Positions 46,499 to 59,400 of a stretch of 64,000 nucleotides of DNA are shown here, one piece after another (position 1 is the stretch's first letter; each line of letters begins with the position of its first letter). The stretch lies in the NCBI RefSeq assembly GCF_043290135.1, contig NC_134705.1, forward strand, positions 60,539,771-60,603,770, given 5' to 3'. The translations under genes were made by a program, and so were the position numbers. The notes beneath the pieces are model-generated. The model saw only the letters and a list, made by a program, of their open reading frames with translations, ran no database searches and was not told where the DNA came from. The DNA comes from Rhipicephalus microplus (taxonomy: Eukaryota > Arthropoda > Arachnida > Ixodida > Ixodidae).

Positions 46499-47130
46499 AG
46501 TAGTGTACTTTTTGTTCGGCAGCAATGGCGACCACCCACCATGGAGTCCAACCAGGGGACGCTGAAGCACTTACTAGCATAAGGCTGCAGACGCCAGCCG
46601 TACATTGCCACTATAACCAAATATAACTACTCAAGGTTGAGTAATTACACAAGGTTAACCCTTGCCGCCATGAAAAATTGGAAGTAAATGGAAGAGAGAA
46701 GAAGACAGGACAGATTTAAAGACGAGAAAAGACTAAGATGTAGGAAGAGAGAGATAGGAAAAGGCGACTGCCGATTTCCCCTGGGTGGGTCAGCCCAGGG
46801 GTGCCGTCTACGTGAAGCCGGGGCCAAAGAGGTGTGTTGCCTCTGCCGGGGGGCCTTCAAGGTCCAATCACCCAGCTTTGGCTCAACCCCCAGGATCTCC
46901 TTTTCCCCGGACACGGCAAAGCCACGCACGGCTAGGCGTGGGAGGGAGTAGAAACTCCCCCGTTAGCTCGGGTCCGTGGTGTCGCTACACACCAAACGCC
47001 TACTTGCGCAGGCGCCCCTGCGGGCGTCTCTCATAATCATATAGTGGTTTTGGGACGATAAACCCCACATATCAATCATGTAATCATACGAAGCATGTTT
47101 AACTTGTTTCGGTAAGTGAAGGTCCAGTAT

Positions 47131-47466
47131 TTATTTTTCTATTCTTGTTTTAAGTACGCAGCATATCGGTAATGCGAAAGTCTGTGTGAATATTTGTAAA
47201 CTAAGGTAGGGTTGACCTCTGGAAGAAAAATTGAGTAACTCACCATTCGTTGTCTGAAAGGTGTACTCATCGTACTCCGGCGTGAACTCGTGTTCGTCTA
47301 TATGGTGCTGCTTCAATTCGAACACCGTGAGGAACTTCTTATCGCACTCATCGCAGTCGATTTTTCGCTCACAATTGTTCATCTCATGCACGTTTCTTAC
47401 GTGCCTGTGCATGTTGCTTGAGGTCAAGAAGGGTTTATCAGAGTACATACACTCAAACTTGGCCAT
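47131..47466 (-). CDS. Z7 zinc-finger exon, a/b hybrid
   Basis: Open from ATG 47466 to TAA 47131. The start of the exon is type b (DKPFL, upstream CVSRLYDIY, intact CRE at 47569) and its end is type a (KKFLTVFELKQHH, EFTPEYDEYTFQ). The switch lies between about 47332 and 47420. The unit is 47023-48101 and is the only Z between LINE-3 and LINE-4. Confidence 0.55.
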   Translation of the reverse strand: MAKFECMYSDKPFLTSSNMHRHVRNVHEMNNCERKIDCDECDKKFLTVFELKQHHIDEHEFTPEYDEYTFQTTNGELLNFSSRGQPYLSLQIFTQTFALPICCVLKTRIEK

Positions 47467-48469
47467 TGCAAGAAGAAGTCTGTAAAAAATGAAATAAATG
47501 TCATACAAGCGCGACACACAAACTGGTTTGAATGCGCTTTCTGGTAAATTGCGCGGGAACACCAAAGCTGACGTCACTGCTTCAGTTTCGTTTCGGTTTC
47601 AACATTTGACACAGGTTAAAGCCAACTTCGGCTATTTTTTTAACCATGTCAAAATAATGGTGTTTCCATGTTCTTGAGACACTCTTGTCATGAGCCCAAT
47701 AGCTGAAATGCTCACAAAAATTTGAAAAAAATTTTGGATAAGCAAGAAGAAGCTATACTCAAACCGAAACCTAACCGAGTGCACTGTCTATGCGCAAAGC
47801 ACTCTTTGGTTAGAGTGCGCTAGAAGTGTTGAGTGGCGTGACCGCACCTCGACGCCTGATGCTTTCCGCGTTGCCTGTAGCCGCGGCGCTGCAGTTGAAT
47901 AGCACTGATAGAGCCGTGCGCTGCATGCAGAAACTGCTATGCGCTCCGGCGATCAGAGCAAAGAAAACATTACATAAAAACAGGCACACCAAAATGGTCA
48001 AATGTCATATTGTGGTATCAACTTTCCCCCATTTATTTCGACATATGCCTTCACCTTTTGATACGCGCCAGGTGGTCTAAATTTCCGGAGCCCTGCACTA
48101 CGGCGTCTCTCATAATGATGATGATGATGTTTGAAGTTTTGTGGCGCAAGGGCCATTTCACGGCCAAAGAGCGCCAGTTCATGTTACTAAGAATATGGAC
48201 AATGATTGTGATAAGCGGCTGTATAAAGGCCATAAAATTCCTCGCGGTAAGGCGGGTAAAAACATACAAGTAATAAAATCATGACCATGACGTGAAAGGT
48301 GTGTGTGGTGAGGATAGATGACAAGAGTTGGTGATTATAAAAAACGATTGTGGATATGAATGGCATTAGCACAAGTGCCTCACTCGTTCATACCCTTGCG
48401 TCCAAGGGCCGTGAGGCAAGTGCTTTCTTGTGTAACCGCCACAGCAAAAACCTCTCTAGAGAGGTCGTG

Positions 48470-51400
48470 CTACGGAATGCCCGGGTGTATGATATGAAAA
48501 TTATTAATTTCTTTTAAAAACGCTAACAATTATTTATGACTAAAAAGCGGTTCCCTACCAACGAACATTGCAGGGTGTAAAGGTATATGTTGTCGGTAGG
48601 GTAATGTAAAATGTTGTTTTCTTATAGTTTCTAAGTGTTTACACTGGATTAACACGTGAAGGACGGTTAATGGTTCACCACATCTGTCACACAATGGTGG
48701 ATCGCCACCAGACAAAAGATATGTGTGTGTCGTGTATGTGTGTCCTATCCTGAGTCTCGTTAGTATTACCTCTGTATGACGCGATTTCAATACAGGCAGC
48801 CAATGACCAAGGTGTGGCTTAATAACGTGTAGTTTGTTTTGTGTGTGTGTATCCCACTTGCTCTGCCAGTAGTCCTGGAGGTTTCGTTTGAGAGACGGCT
48901 TAAGATCAAGGGCCGGGATTGATATGGATGTAATGGCGGTGCTCTCATGGATGGATGCAGCGAGCTGATCCGCCCTCACGTTGCCTTGAATCTCACGGTG
49001 CCCTGGCACCCAGCACACTACAACATGTTGTTTGAGTGTGTAGAGTGTGCATAAAGTGGAGTAGAGTGAGACAAGGACTGGGTTTTTGTGTTTTTTAAGA
49101 GTGTGCAGAGCCGTTACTACACTGAGGGAGTCTGTATAAATTACTGCTTATTGTATTTGTAATTGTTTTATGTGTTTAGCTGCCACAAGTATCGCGTAAG
49201 CTTCCGCTGTGAAGATACTTGTGCGTGGATGTAGAGGGCCAGCATCCGAAAAGGATGGGCCGACAGCAGCGTAGGACACAGAGGAGTTAGTCTTGGAGGC
49301 ATCTGTGAAGAACTCAGGACGTGTGTATTTGTGTTGAAGTTCCAAAAAGTATGTTCGGATATGGGCAATAGGTGCATGTTTTATAACTTCTAGGAAAGAC
49401 ACATCGCAATCTATAGTCTGCCACTGCCACGGTGGCGGGTATGCTACAGGAGCCATTAAACTGTGTTCGAGTGACACTCCAGTGTCCTCAGCTAGACCCT
49501 TCAGGCGAACTGAGAAGGGCTGCCTCATCGAAGGCCTGTTTTGAAACAGAGTTGAGCTCGACAAATCATTAATTGTAGAGTATGAGGGGTGCTCCTTGTC
49601 TGCTTTCACCTTAAGGAAGTAAACAAAGGACATGTAGGTTCTTTGCAGATGAAGCGACCACTCATTTGACTCAACGTAAAGGCTTTCTACGGGGCTGGTG
49701 CGAAAAGCACCCGTAGAAAGTCGGATGCCCAAATGGTGCACGGGGTCCAGCATCTTCAAGGCACTTTGAGTAGCAGACTGATAGACAACGGCCCCATAAT
49801 CTAAGCGGGTGCGAATGAGGCTTCTATAGAGGTTCATGAGGCATTGCCTATCACTACCCCAAGTAGTACGTGACAACACTTTTAAAACATTCATGGCTTT
49901 TAAACATTTCGTTTTTAGATACTTGATGTACGGCACGAAGGACAACTTGTTGTCCAAGATTAGGCCTAAGAATTTATGCTCGGCTGTGACGGACAGACGT
50001 TGCCCGTTCAGTCGAATGTCAGGTTCCGAGTGCATGCCTCTCTTTCGAGAGAACAAAACACACGTGCTTTTTTGTGGGTTCAGTCGGAATCCGTTTTCCT
50101 CTGCCCATTTGGAGAGCTTGTTTAAACCTAACTGAACCTGCCGCTCACACAATGCCAGATTGCAAGACCTAAAGCCAAGCTGGACGTCATCGACATATGT
50201 GCAATAAAACATATTGCGAGGGATGGTCAAGCGCAAGTAATTCATTTTTATGAGAAAAAGTGTGCAGCTAAGTACACCACCTTGTGGCACGCCTGTTTCC
50301 TGAACAAATGTTTGGGAAAGAACCGTGCCCACTCGGACACGGAATGTCCGGTTTGACAGGTAACTTTTGATTATGTGAAACATTCTTCCGCGCACGCCAT
50401 GGTGGGAAAGGTCTCTTAGAATTCCGAAACGCCATGTTGTATCATAAGCCTTTTCGATATCGAGGAACACAGAGAGAAAATATTGTTTATGGACGAAGGC
50501 GTCTCTGATCTGTGCCTCGATACGAACAAGGTGGTCTGTGGTGGATCTACCTTCTCGAAACCCGTACTGAAATGGGTCGAGCAAATTATTTGTTTCAAGG
50601 AAATGTACAAGTCGGCAGTTTATCATTTTTTCGAAGACTTTGCACAAGCAGCTTGTAAGTGCTATAGGCCTATAACTCGATTTTAAAGAAGGGTCTTTGC
50701 CCTCTTTCAAAATGGGAATAATAATAGCCTCTTTCCAGCAGGTAGGGATAGCGCCAGAAAACCAGATAGCATTGTACAAACAAAGTAAGGTTTTTCGTGT
50801 TTCGATTGGTAGGTTTTTTAACATTTCATACACCACACGGTCAGAACCTGGGGCAGAAGTACTGCAGGAGTTTAGAGACATTTGCAGCTCAGCTAGACTG
50901 AAAGCTTGGTTATATGCCTCGGATCTAGTGCATTTGTGTTCAAGTTTCTGCTTTTCTATTCTTGTTCTGTATTTTTGGAAAGTGTCAGTATAGTGGGATG
51001 AGCTGGACACCTGTTCGAAGTGTGCACCGAGGAAGTTTTCCTGATCTTCCAAGGTATCACCCCGAGTGTCCACGAGTGGAAGTGTGTGTACTTGTTTTCC
51101 TGCTATCCTACCGACCATGTTCCAGACTTTAGCCTCCTGTGTGTATAAATTGATCCCTGACAAAAACTTCTGCCAGCTTTCTCTTCTGGCCTGCCGACGC
51201 GTTCTCCTGCCTTGAGACTTTATTTTCTTGAAGGTGTCAAGATTTTCGGCTGTCGGTGAGTTCCAAAGCAGCCTCCAAGCTCTGTTTTGCTGTTTGCGCG
51301 CGTTTCGGCATTCAGAGTTCCACCATGGCACACGCCGTTTTCCTGGGTGCCCATTTGTTTGTGGGATGCATTTTGTTGCAGCATCAATCAAAAAAGCTGT

Positions 51401-52189
51401 GAAGTAGTCGACAGCAACATCAATGCTTAAAGTACATATGTCACTCCAATCTATACGAGCGATGGTATGAAACCGTTCCCAGTCGGCTCTGTTTATGAGC
51501 CATTTGGGAACACGGGGTGTACACTCAGTTGCTGTAGTTGTGCTCAAAACTACGGGAAAGTGGTCACTTCCGTACAGATTACTGACGACTTTCCACTGGA
51601 GTAGAGGCACAAGAGATGGAGACACTATGCTTAGGTCTATGGAGGAGTAGGTGTTATGTGCGAGATTATAATAGGTTGGTTCTTTTCTATTTAGGAGACA
51701 TGCGTTCGACGAGAGAAGGAATTGTTCAATCAGTCGACCTCGCGCGTCGCAACGAGAGTTTCCCCATAGCCTGCTATGCGCATTGAAGTCTCCAAGGAGA
51801 ACATAAGGCTCCGGAAGTTCATCAATTAAAGAGTGTAAATCACGTTTTTGCAGCTGATAGCTAGGAGGGATGTAAATAGTGCAGATTGTGATTAGTTTAT
51901 CAAAAAGAACCGCTCGAACAGCCACTGCCTCAAGGGATGTTTGGAGTTGTAAGTGTGTGCATGCAATTCCTTGATTCACTATGATGGCAACACCACCGGA
52001 TGATGTCATGGCATCATCACGGTCCTTTAGAAAAATAACGTATTTGCGAAGAAAATTTGTGTGTTTTGAATTAAGGTGTGTTTCTTGTACACACAGCACT
52101 TTTGGTGAGTGTTCGTGTAGGAGTTCTTGGATGTCGTCAAGGTTTCTGAGAAGGCCCCTGACGTTCCATTGTATAATTTGAGTGTTCAT
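48470..52189 (-). pseudogene. LINE-4 ORF2: 1,013 open codons, then shared stops
   Basis: ATG is at 52189. Endonuclease (residues 1-225): NVRG 9-12, Glu36 in QETHL, Asp134 and Asn136 in GDFN, Asp185, SDH 208-210. RT (about 440-720): SAPGSD 445-450, Asp577 in FLDIEKAYD, GVPQGGVLS 633-641, YVDD 665-668. RNase H begins with TDAS and TAEAYA, but the frame stops at TAA 49148-49150 (Lys codon in LINE-0) before the next catalytic Asp, and again at 48530. Endonuclease and RT look complete. Whether the product could act without RNase H and the C-terminal knuckle is unknown; several LINE clades lack RNase H. Confidence 0.9.
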
Positions 52190-52253
52190 GGTGAATGTAA
52201 AATAATGCTGTGTGTACGAAAAGCGAGTGGCTGTTTAGACGGGGAGTTTGAGT

Positions 52254-53441
52254 TCATTTAACAGGGCCGTCAGGAGGCCCTGTTATTTGCTGTTTTGTTT
52301 TCTTGGCGCGCTCCAAGGAGCCACGCCGCTCTTTCGGCACCAAGGGTGCCGACGTTTCCATTGCCTCTTCGGAGGTACTGGATGCCCGCACGTGCGGGCT
52401 GTTAGCTTGGATTTTGGGCCCCGCCTGGTGAGGGGAGGCCTTGAGACCCGAAGACTCTGGAGTCTCCGTTCTCTGTTTGGGAGTAGGCGGTGTAGCCTGG
52501 GCTACAGCCGCCTTGGGGGCAGGTGCCACAGCCGACGGCTCGCTCTGCGCAGGCCGAAGAGGTGGCGAGGGCTGGTGCGGCGTTGCCCCCTGACGCGCCG
52601 CATCAGCATATGTTGCGCCGTAAAATGGCGACACTCTTCGTCTTGCTTCTTTAAATGTGATGTTTTCTTTGACTTTAAGAGTGATTATTTCTTTTTCTTT
52701 CTTCCAGTTAGGACACGAACGCGAATACGCGGCGTGTTCCCCGTCACAATTCACGCAGTGAGGCGTAGTAACACAGTTATCAGATGGGTGGCCGTGGCTA
52801 CCACATCTTGCACAAGTTTCCTGACCCCGACAGTTCTGCGAGCCATGACCAAATCGTTGACATTTATAACACCGTCTTGGATTGGGAATGTAGGGACAGA
52901 CAGAGAGTTTGATGTATCCTGTGTCTATAGATGAAGGCAGTGTGCTAGATGCGAAGGTGAGTATTAAATGTTTGGTAGGTATTTCTTTGTTGTCTCGTCT
53001 GATGACGATTCGTTTCACATCTGTGACATTTTGCTCTTTCCACCCTTCAAGCAGTTCCTGTTCAGACATTTCAAGAAGGTCTGCTTCTGAAACAACTCCG
53101 CGTGAGGTGTTCATTGATCTATGAGGTGAAATAGATACTGGGATATTACCAAATGCTACGAGACTGCCAAGTTTTTCATAGTGGTGTTTTTCAGGGAGCT
53201 CGAGGAGAAGGTCTCCGCTAGCCATCTTTGTAACCTTGTATCCTGGGCCCAAGACCTCTGTCAGGGATTTAGCAACAAGAAATGGAGATATTGCTCTGGC
53301 TTGTTTTGTTGGGTTTTCGCTGTGCACAACATGGAATTTGGGAAAGCATTGTCTGGGTTGGCTGAAAATTGATATGTCATCGGTGCGTCCCCTCTTAGGC
53401 GGGAGACGATCTAGGAGACGGGGAAATGCAGGTGTTCCCAT
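52254..53441 (-). CDS. LINE-4 ORF1, gag-like protein, 395 codons, open
   Basis: Starts at ATG 53441. It shares SVCPYIPN with LINE-3, but its C-terminal part shares silent and loop changes with LINE-5 (for example at 52368). Private changes include KQRTETPE and KTKQQITG. Knuckle ligands intact. Confidence 0.75.
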   Translation of the reverse strand: MGTPAFPRLLDRLPPKRGRTDDISIFSQPRQCFPKFHVVHSENPTKQARAISPFLVAKSLTEVLGPGYKVTKMASGDLLLELPEKHHYEKLGSLVAFGNIPVSISPHRSMNTSRGVVSEADLLEMSEQELLEGWKEQNVTDVKRIVIRRDNKEIPTKHLILTFASSTLPSSIDTGYIKLSVCPYIPNPRRCYKCQRFGHGSQNCRGQETCARCGSHGHPSDNCVTTPHCVNCDGEHAAYSRSCPNWKKEKEIITLKVKENITFKEARRRVSPFYGATYADAARQGATPHQPSPPLRPAQSEPSAVAPAPKAAVAQATPPTPKQRTETPESSGLKASPHQAGPKIQANSPHVRASSTSEEAMETSAPLVPKERRGSLERAKKTKQQITGPPDGPVK

Positions 53442-54073
53442 AGTAGTGTACTTTTTGTTCGGCAGCAATGGCGACCACCCACCATGGAGTCCAACCAGGG
53501 GACGCTGAAGCACTTACTAGCATAAGGCTGCAGACGCCAGCCGTACATTGCCACTATAACCAAATATAACTACTCAAGGTTGAGTAATTACACAAGGTTA
53601 ACCCTTGCCGCCATGAAAAATCGGAAGTAAATGGAAGAGAGAAGAAGACAGGACAGATTTAAAGACGAGAAAAGACTAAGATGTAGGAAGAGAGAGATAG
53701 GAAAAGGCGACTGCCGATTTCCCCTGGGTGGGTCAGCCCAGGGGTGCCGTCTACGTGAAGCCGGGGCCAAAGAGGTGTGTTGCCGCTGCCGGGGGGCCTT
53801 CAAGGTCCAATCACCCAGCTTTGGCTCAACCCCCAGGATCTCCTTTTCCCCGGACACGGCAAAGCCACGCACGGCTAGGCGTGGGAGGGAGTAGAAACTC
53901 CCCCGTTAGCTCGGGTCCGTGGTGTCGCTACACACCAAACGCCTACTTGCGCAGGCGCCCCTGCGGGCGTCTCTCATAATCATATAGTGGTTTTGGGACG
54001 ATAAACCCCACATATCAATCATGTAATCATACGAAGCATGTTTAACTTGTTTCGGTAAGTGAAGGTCCAGTAT

Positions 54074-54409
54074 TTATTTTTCTATTCTTGTTTTAAGTAC
54101 GCAGCATATCGGTAATGCGAAAGTCTGTGTGAATATTTGTAAACTAAGGTAGGGTTGACCTCTGGAAGAAAAATTGAGTAACTCACCATTCGTTGTCTGA
54201 AAGGTGTACTCATCGTACTCCGGCGTGAACTCGTGTTCGTCTATATGGTGCTGCTTCAATTCGAACACCGTGAGGAACTTCTTATCGCACTCATCGCAGT
54301 CGATTTTTCGCTCACAATTGTTCATCTCATGCACGTTTCTTACGTGCCTGTGCATGTTGCTTGAGGTCAGCAAGGGTTTATCAGAGTACATACACTCAAA
54401 CTTGGCCAT
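54074..54409 (-). CDS. Z8 zinc-finger exon (type a)
   Basis: Open from ATG 54409 to TAA 54074. Almost identical to Z5 and Z10. The unit is 53966-55045, right of LINE-4. CRE altered to TGACGTCC. Confidence 0.5.
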   Translation of the reverse strand: MAKFECMYSDKPLLTSSNMHRHVRNVHEMNNCERKIDCDECDKKFLTVFELKQHHIDEHEFTPEYDEYTFQTTNGELLNFSSRGQPYLSLQIFTQTFALPICCVLKTRIEK

Positions 54410-55153
54410 TGCAAGAAGAAGTCTGTAAAAAATGAAATAAATGTCATACAAGCGCGGCACACAAACTGGTTTGAGTGCGCTTTCTGGTAAATTGCGCGGG
54501 AACACGAAAGCTGACGTCCCTGCTTCAGTTTCGTTTCGGTTTCAACATTTGACACAGGTTAAAGCCAACTTCGGCTATTTTTTTAACCATGTCAAAATAA
54601 TGGTGTTTCCATGTTCTTGAGACACTCTTGTCATGAGCCCAATAGCTGAAATGCTCACAAAAATTTGAAAAAAATTTTGGATAAGCAAGAAGAAGCTATA
54701 CTGAAACCGAAACCTAACCGAGTGCACTGTCTATGCACAAAGTACTATTTGGTTAGAGTGTGCTAGAAGTGTTGAGTGGTGTGACCGCACCTCGACGCCT
54801 GATGCCTTCCGCGTTGCTTGTAGCCGCGGCGCTGCAGTCAATTAGCACTGATAGAGCCGTGCGCTGCGTGCAGAAACTGCTATGCGCTCTGGCAATCAGA
54901 GCAAAGAAAAACATTACGTAAAAAGAGGCACACAAAAATGGTCAAATGTCATATTGTGGTATCAACTTTCCCCCCTTTATTTCGACATATGCCTTCAGGT
55001 TTTGATACGTGCCAGGTGGTCCAAATTTCCGGAACCCTTCACTACGGCGTCTCTCATAATCGTATAGTGGTTTTGGGACCTTAAACCCCTCATATCAATC
55101 ATGTGATCATACGAAGCATGTTTAACATGTTTCGGTAAGTTAAGGTCCAGTGT

Positions 55154-55489
55154 TTATTTTTCTATTCTTGTTTTAAGTACGCAGCGTAACGTTAATGCGA
55201 AAGTCTGTGTGAATATTTGTAAACTAAGGTAGGGTTGACCTCTGGAAGAAAAATTGAGTAACTCACCATTCGTTGTCCAAAAGGTATACTCGTTGTACTC
55301 CGGCATGAACACGTGTTCGTCTATACGGTGCTGCTTCAATTCGAACACCGTGAAGAACTTCTTATCGCACTCATCGCAGTCGATTTTTCGCTCACAATTG
55401 TTCATCTCATGCACGTTTCTTACGTGCCTGTGCATGTTGCTTGAGGTCAAGAAGGGTTTATCAGAGTACATACACTCAAACTTGGCCAT
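55154..55489 (-). CDS. Z9 zinc-finger exon (type b)
   Basis: Open from ATG 55489 to TAA 55154, with DEHVFMPEY and TFWTTNG. The unit is 55046-56124, left of LINE-5. Intact CRE at 55592-55599. Confidence 0.5.
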   Translation of the reverse strand: MAKFECMYSDKPFLTSSNMHRHVRNVHEMNNCERKIDCDECDKKFFTVFELKQHRIDEHVFMPEYNEYTFWTTNGELLNFSSRGQPYLSLQIFTQTFALTLRCVLKTRIEK

Positions 55490-56492
55490 TGCAAGAAGAA
55501 GTCTGTAAAAAATGAAATAAATGTCATACAAGCGCGACACACAAACTGGTTTGAATGCGCTTTCTGGTAAATTGCGCGGGAACACCAAAGCTGACGTCAC
55601 TGCTTCAGTTTCGTTTCGGTTTCAACATTTGACACAGGTTAAAGCCAACTTCGGCTATTTTTTTAACCATGTCAAAATAATGGTGTTTCCATGTTCTTGA
55701 GACACTCTTGTCATGAGCCCAATAGCTGAAATGCTCACAAAAATTTGAAAAAAATTTTGGATAAGCAAGAAGAAGCTATACTCAAACCGAAACCTAACCG
55801 AGTGCACTGTCTATGCGCAAAGCACTCTTTGGTTAGAGTGCGCTAGAAGTGTTGAGTGGCGTGACCGCACCTCGACGCCTGATGCTTTCCGCGTTGCCTG
55901 TAGCCGCGGCGCTGCAGTTGAATAGCACTGATAGAGCCGTGCGCTGCATGCAGAAACTGCTATGCGCTCCGGCGATCAGAGCAAAGAAAACATTACATAA
56001 AAACAGGCACACCAAAATGGTCAATAGTCATATTGTGGTATCAACTTTCCCCCATTTATTTCGACATATGCCTTCACCTTTTGATACGCGCCAGGTGGTC
56101 TAAATTTCCGGAGCCCTGCACTACGGCGTCTCTCATAATGATGATGATGATGTTTGAAGTTTTGTGGCGCAAGGGCCATTTCACGGCCAAAGAGCGCCAG
56201 TTCATGTTACTAAGAATATGGACAATGATTGTGATAAGCGGCTGTATAAAGGCCATAAAATTCCTCGCGGTAAGGCGGGTAAAAACATACAAGTAATAAA
56301 ATCATGACCATGACGTGAAAGGTGTGTGTGGTGAGGATAGATGACAAGAGTTGGTGATTATAAAAAACGATGGTGGATATGATTGGCATTAGCACAAGTG
56401 CCTCACTCGTTCATACCCTTGCGTCCAAGGGCCGTGAGGCAAGTGCTTTCTTGTGTAACCGCCGCAGCAAAAACCTCTCTAGAGAGGTCGTG

Positions 56493-59400
56493 CTACGGAA
56501 TGCCCGGGTGTATGATATGAAAATTATTAATTTCTTTTAAAAACGCTAACAATTATTTATGACTAAAAAGCGGTTCCCTACCAACGAACATTGCAGGGTG
56601 TAAAGGTATATGTTGTCGGTAGGGTAATGTAAAATGTTGTTTTCTTATAGTTTCTAAGTGTTTACACTGGATTAACACGTGAAGGACGGTTAATGGTTCA
56701 CCACATCTGTCACACAATGGTGGATCGCCACCAGACAAAAGATATGTGTGTGTCGTGTATGTGTGTCCTATCCTGAGTCTCGTTAGTATTACCTCTGTAT
56801 GACGCGATTTCAATACAGGCAGCCAATGACCAAGGTGTGGCTTAATAACGTGTAGTTTGTTTTGTGTGTGTGTATCCCACTTGCTCTGCCAGTAGTCCTG
56901 GAGGTTTCGTTTGAGAGACGGCTTAAGATCAAGGGCCGGGATTGATATGGATGTAATGGCGGTGCTCTCATGGATGGATGCAGCGAGCTGATCCGCCCTC
57001 ACGTTGCCTTGAATCTCACGGTGCCCTGGCACCCAGCACACTACAACATGTTGTTTGAGTGTGTAGAGTGTGCATAAAGTGGAGTAGAGTGAGACAAGGA
57101 CTGGGTTTTTGTGTTTTTTAAGAGTGTGCAGAGCCGTTACTACACTGAGGGAGTCTGTATAAATTACTGCTTATTGTATTTGTAATTGTTTTATGTGTTT
57201 AGCTGCCACAAGTATCGCGTAAGCTTCCGCTGTGAAGATACTTGTGCGTGGATGTAGAGGGCCAGCATCCGAAAAGGATGGGCCGACAGCAGCGTAGGAC
57301 ACAGAGGAGTTAGTCTTGGAGGCATCTGTGAAGAACTCAGGACGTGTGTATTTGTGTTGAAGTTCCAAAAAGTATGTTCGGATATGGGCAATAGGTGCAT
57401 GTTTTATAACTTCTAGGAAAGACACATCGCAATCTATAGTCTGCCACTGCCACGGTGGCGGGTATGCTACAGGAGCCATTAAACTGTGTTCGAGTGACAC
57501 TCCAGTGTCCTCAGCTAGACCCTTCAGGCGAACTGAGAAGGGCTGCCTCATCGAAGGCCTGTTTTGAAACAGAGTTGAGCTCGACAAATCATTAATTGTA
57601 GAGTATGAGGGGTGCTCCTTGTCTGCTTTCACCTTAAGGAAGTAAACAAAGGACATGTAGGTTCTTTGCAGATGAAGCGACCACTCATTTGACTCAACGT
57701 AAAAGCTTTCTACGGGGCTGGTGCGAAAAGCACCCGTAGAAAGTCGGATGCCCAAATGGTGCACGGGGTCCAGCATCTTCAAGGCACTTTGAGTAGCAGA
57801 CTGATAGACAACGGCCCCATAATCTAAGCGGGTGCGAATGAGGCTTCTATAGAGGTTCATGAGGCATTGCCTATCACTACCCCAAGTAGTACGTGACAAC
57901 ACTTTTAAAACATTCATGGCTTTTAAACATTTCGTTTTTAGATACTTGATGTACGGCACGAAGGACAACTTGTTGTCCAAGATTAGGCCTAAGAATTTAT
58001 GCTCGGCTGTGACGGACAGACGTTGCCCGTTCAGTCGAATGTCAGGTTCCGAGTGCATGCCTCTCTTTCGAGAGAACAAAACACACGTGCTTTTTTGTGG
58101 GTTCAGTCGGAATCCGTTTTCCTCTGCCCATTTGGAGAGCTTGTTTAAACCTAACTGAACCTGCCGCTCACACAATGCCAGATTGCAAGACCTAAAGCCA
58201 AGCTGGACGTCATCGACATATGTGCAATAAAACATATTGCGAGGGATGGTCAAGCGCAAGGAATTCATTTTTATGAGAAAAAGTGTGCAGCTAAGTACAC
58301 CACCTTGTGGCACGCCTGTTTCCTGAACAAATGTTTGGGAAAGAACCGTGCCCACTCGGACACGGAATGTCCGGTTTGACAGGTAACTTTTGATTATGTG
58401 AAACATTCTTCCGCGCACGCCATGGTGGGAAAGGTCTCTTAGAATTCCGAAACGCCATGTTGTATCATAAGCCTTTTCGATATCGAGGAACACAGAGAGA
58501 AAATATTGTTTATGGACGAAGGCGTCTCTGATCTGTGCCTCGATACGAACAAGGTGGTCTGTGGTGGATCTACCTTCTCGAAACCCGTACTGAAATGGGT
58601 CGAGCAAATTATTTGTTTCAAGGAAATGTACAAGTCGGCAGTTTATCATTTTTTCGAAGACTTTGCACAAGCAGCTTGTAAGTGCTATAGGCCTATAACT
58701 CGAGGGTAAAGAAGGGTCTTTGCCCTCTTTCAAAATGGGAATAATAATAGCCTCTTTCCAGCAGGCAGGGATAGCGCCAGAAAACCAGATAGCATTGTAC
58801 AAACAAAGTAAGGTTTTTCGTGTTTCGATTGGTAGGTTTTTTAACATTTCATACACCACACGGTCAGAACCTGGGGCAGAAGTACTGCAGGAGTTTAGAG
58901 ACATTTGCAGCTCAGCTAGACTGAAAGCTTGGTTATATGCCTCGGATCTAGTGCATTTGTGTTCAAGTTTCTGCTTTTCTATTCTTGTTCTGTATTTTTG
59001 GAAAGTGTCAGTATAGTGGGATGAGCTGGACACCTGTTCGAAGTGTGCACCGAGGAAGTTTGCCTGATCTTCCAAGGTATCACCCCGAGTGTCCACGAGT
59101 GGAAGTGTGTGTACTTGTTTTCCTGCTATCCTACCGACCATGTTCCAGACTTTAGCCTCCTGTGTGTATAAATTGATCCCTGACAAAAACTTCTGCCAGC
59201 TTTCTCTTCTGGCCTGCCGACGCGTTCTCCTGCCTTGAGACTTTATTTTCTTGAAGGTGTCAAGATTTTCGGCTGTCGGTGAGTTCCAAAGCAGCCTCCA
59301 AGCTCTGTTTTGCTGTTTGCGCGCGTTTCGGCATTCAGAGTTCCACCATGGCACACGCCGTTTTCCTGGGTGCCCATTTGTTTGTGGGATGCATTTTGTT

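Larger units (their letters stand above)
41175..47022 (-). mobile_element. LINE-3: array copy
   Basis: It is 5,848 bp with the 15-bp duplication at 41160-41174 and 47023-47037. A single T missing from a T-run near 43682-43686 splits ORF2. The shared stops are at 42206 and 41588. Confidence 0.9.
48117..53965 (-). mobile_element. LINE-4: best-preserved array copy
   Basis: It is 5,849 bp with the 15-bp duplication at 48102-48116 and 53966-53980. ORF1 is open, and ORF2 is open from its ATG to the shared RNase H stop. No private inactivating change was seen. Confidence 0.9.
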
